Shown here piece after piece: positions 63,125 through 64,000 of a stretch of 64,000 bases of DNA. A program made the position numbers and the translations under genes. How positions within the stretch are numbered: the first letter of the stretch is position 1; the number at the start of each line of letters is the position of its first letter. The DNA is from Pseudo-nitzschia pungens (Eukaryota > Bacillariophyta > Bacillariophyceae > Bacillariales > Bacillariaceae). The notes beneath the pieces are model-generated. The model had not been told where the DNA came from. It ran no database searches and saw only the letters and a list, made by a program, of their open reading frames with translations. Location: the NCBI GenBank assembly GCA_037355855.1, contig CM074766.1, positions 3,782,001 to 3,846,000 of the forward strand, read 5' to 3'.

Positions 63125-64000
63125 TTACTTCTCTGGTTCAGGGCTATCCCTGCAATAATAGGGATGGACTCTCCTGATGTTAACCCGGTCAGTTACAAAA
63201 GGAGCAGTTTCAATAGTTACAGTTCCATTATCATGGGCCTTGAGCACCTTGTAAGGTCCTTGCCGTGGGAAGGATAGTTTTGGGATAATGCCCTTCCTTT
63301 CCAGGGTGACATAGTCTCCTTCTTTATAGACATGGGGGATCCTTTTCTGGTTTTCCCTGATGTTGCTCTTGTGGATGCTTTTCTGCTTCCTTGCTTGGAT
63401 TGTTTCCCAATCCACTGGGAAGTTCACCGGCATGAACATGTCTCGACCAAACACCAGTTGCGCTGGGGAGTACCCCAGGGTAGTGTGGATGGCGCTTCTG
63501 ATAGCATATGCTGCCTTGGTGGTGAATTCTTCAAAAGGGTCCTCCTCGTGGAGGTCCCTGTTTTCCAGGTTGAAGGACAACAGACAGTCCTTTAATACCT
63601 GATGGATCCTTTCCAACACCGAGTTGGATTGTGGGTTCCAAGCTCCACTGGGCTTTCTTTTCATCCCCATGTTCTCGCAGAGCTCTTGGAACTCTGCTTT
63701 GAACTCACTCCCGCCATCAAAGCCAATTTCCTTTGGGCGCGGATACCTTGCCAGCCAGGTGCTGTCCAACAATCGTTGAGTTTCTGCTGCATTTGGGGAG
63801 TCCTTCAGGTGAGCCAGTTCAAACCATCCGGTCACTGGGTCCACCATGGTGAGGACATGGATTTGGTAGTCTTTACCATTTTTGTTGTGGACAGTTGCGG
63901 GTCCCCAGAGGTCCACATTGACCCTCTGCCATTTGGTGACCTCAGCTGCTTTTTCCGGTAGTAGTCCATACTTCTTCCGGCCACTCTTCTTAAACATCTG
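63125..64000 (-). CDS. Gypsy Pol C-terminal part: integrase (partial, about 291 codons in window)
   Basis: The frame is open to the window edge. Integrase core with VDLWGP, FDGGSEFKAEF and NSVLERIHQ, then GRDMF, DYVTLERKG and GPYKVLKAH, ending at 63125. Nearly identical to residues 798-1087 of the intact Pol; differences include AAEVT for AVEVT and a slightly different C-terminus. No stop or frameshift seen. Confidence 0.93.
   Translation of the reverse strand, partial: QMFKKSGRKKYGLLPEKAAEVTKWQRVNVDLWGPATVHNKNGKDYQIHVLTMVDPVTGWFELAHLKDSPNAAETQRLLDSTWLARYPRPKEIGFDGGSEFKAEFQELCENMGMKRKPSGAWNPQSNSVLERIHQVLKDCLLSFNLENRDLHEEDPFEEFTTKAAYAIRSAIHTTLGYSPAQLVFGRDMFMPVNFPVDWETIQARKQKSIHKSNIRENQKRIPHVYKEGDYVTLERKGIIPKLSFPRQGPYKVLKAHDNGTVTIETAPFVTDRVNIRRVHPYYCRDSPEPEK

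Larger units (their letters stand above)
62912..64000 (-). mobile_element. Second gypsy copy: 3' LTR and pol end (continues past the window)
   Basis: LTR at 62912-63100 (189 bp, same TGCC...GGCA ends) followed on the minus strand by the pol end. Sequence is close to the intact copy at 42507, with a few substitutions and small length differences in the LTR. Confidence 0.92.

Overview
The window looks like nuclear DNA of a diatom, probably pennate (an inference). Genes have short GT-AG introns (92-243 bp) and microexons. One protein carries a signal peptide followed by a Phe-led plastid transit peptide, the targeting type of secondary plastids. About half of the window is nested transposable elements and satellites. 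I see no rRNA gene, canonical tRNA, CRISPR array or bacterial operon.

Region 1-11.3 kb is a transposon nest: the right arm of a large DNA transposon (1-2096) sits in a Ty3/gypsy relic (2097-4634), which sits in a Tc1/mariner-like element (4635-6439). Next come two broken copies of a Plavaka/CACTA-like transposase, one inserted in the other, three tandem-repeat arrays and a truncated gypsy LTR. Region 11.7-16.9 kb holds host genes: a predicted type II membrane, glycosyltransferase-like protein, a plastid DUF1279 protein, DPM3 and an unidentified truncated ORF. Region 16,974-22,361 is a terminal-repeat-bounded, internally deleted member of the same DNA-transposon family. It lies next to a copia-like relic that a Tc1-like element also interrupts (22.4-24.8 kb).

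Region 25-41.7 kb is the main gene block: a PP2C phosphatase (four exons, one of 13 nt), a convergent membrane-anchored phosphofructokinase (four exons, one of 26 nt), an intronless paralogue of the 11.7-kb gene, an ArfGAP with an Asn/Gln/Met-rich tail, and a secreted or type I membrane protein with nine Cys-rich modules. At 42,507-48,345 lies an intact, young Ty3/gypsy element in a CTA/TAG microsatellite, with near-identical LTRs, a 5-bp target duplication, and gag and pol in one frame separated by a single UGA. A NAA10-like N-terminal acetyltransferase follows at 49.6 kb.

From 52,166 to at least 60.4 kb is a full-coding member of the DNA-transposon family: a 1063-residue DDE transposase, a convergent 723-residue Cys-rich/acidic protein, minisatellites, and perhaps a third acidic ORF (61,314) cut by a second gypsy copy that runs off the right edge. 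The most unusual features are this multi-gene, satellite-carrying transposon family and the UGA-separated, in-frame gag-pol layout in two different gypsy families.
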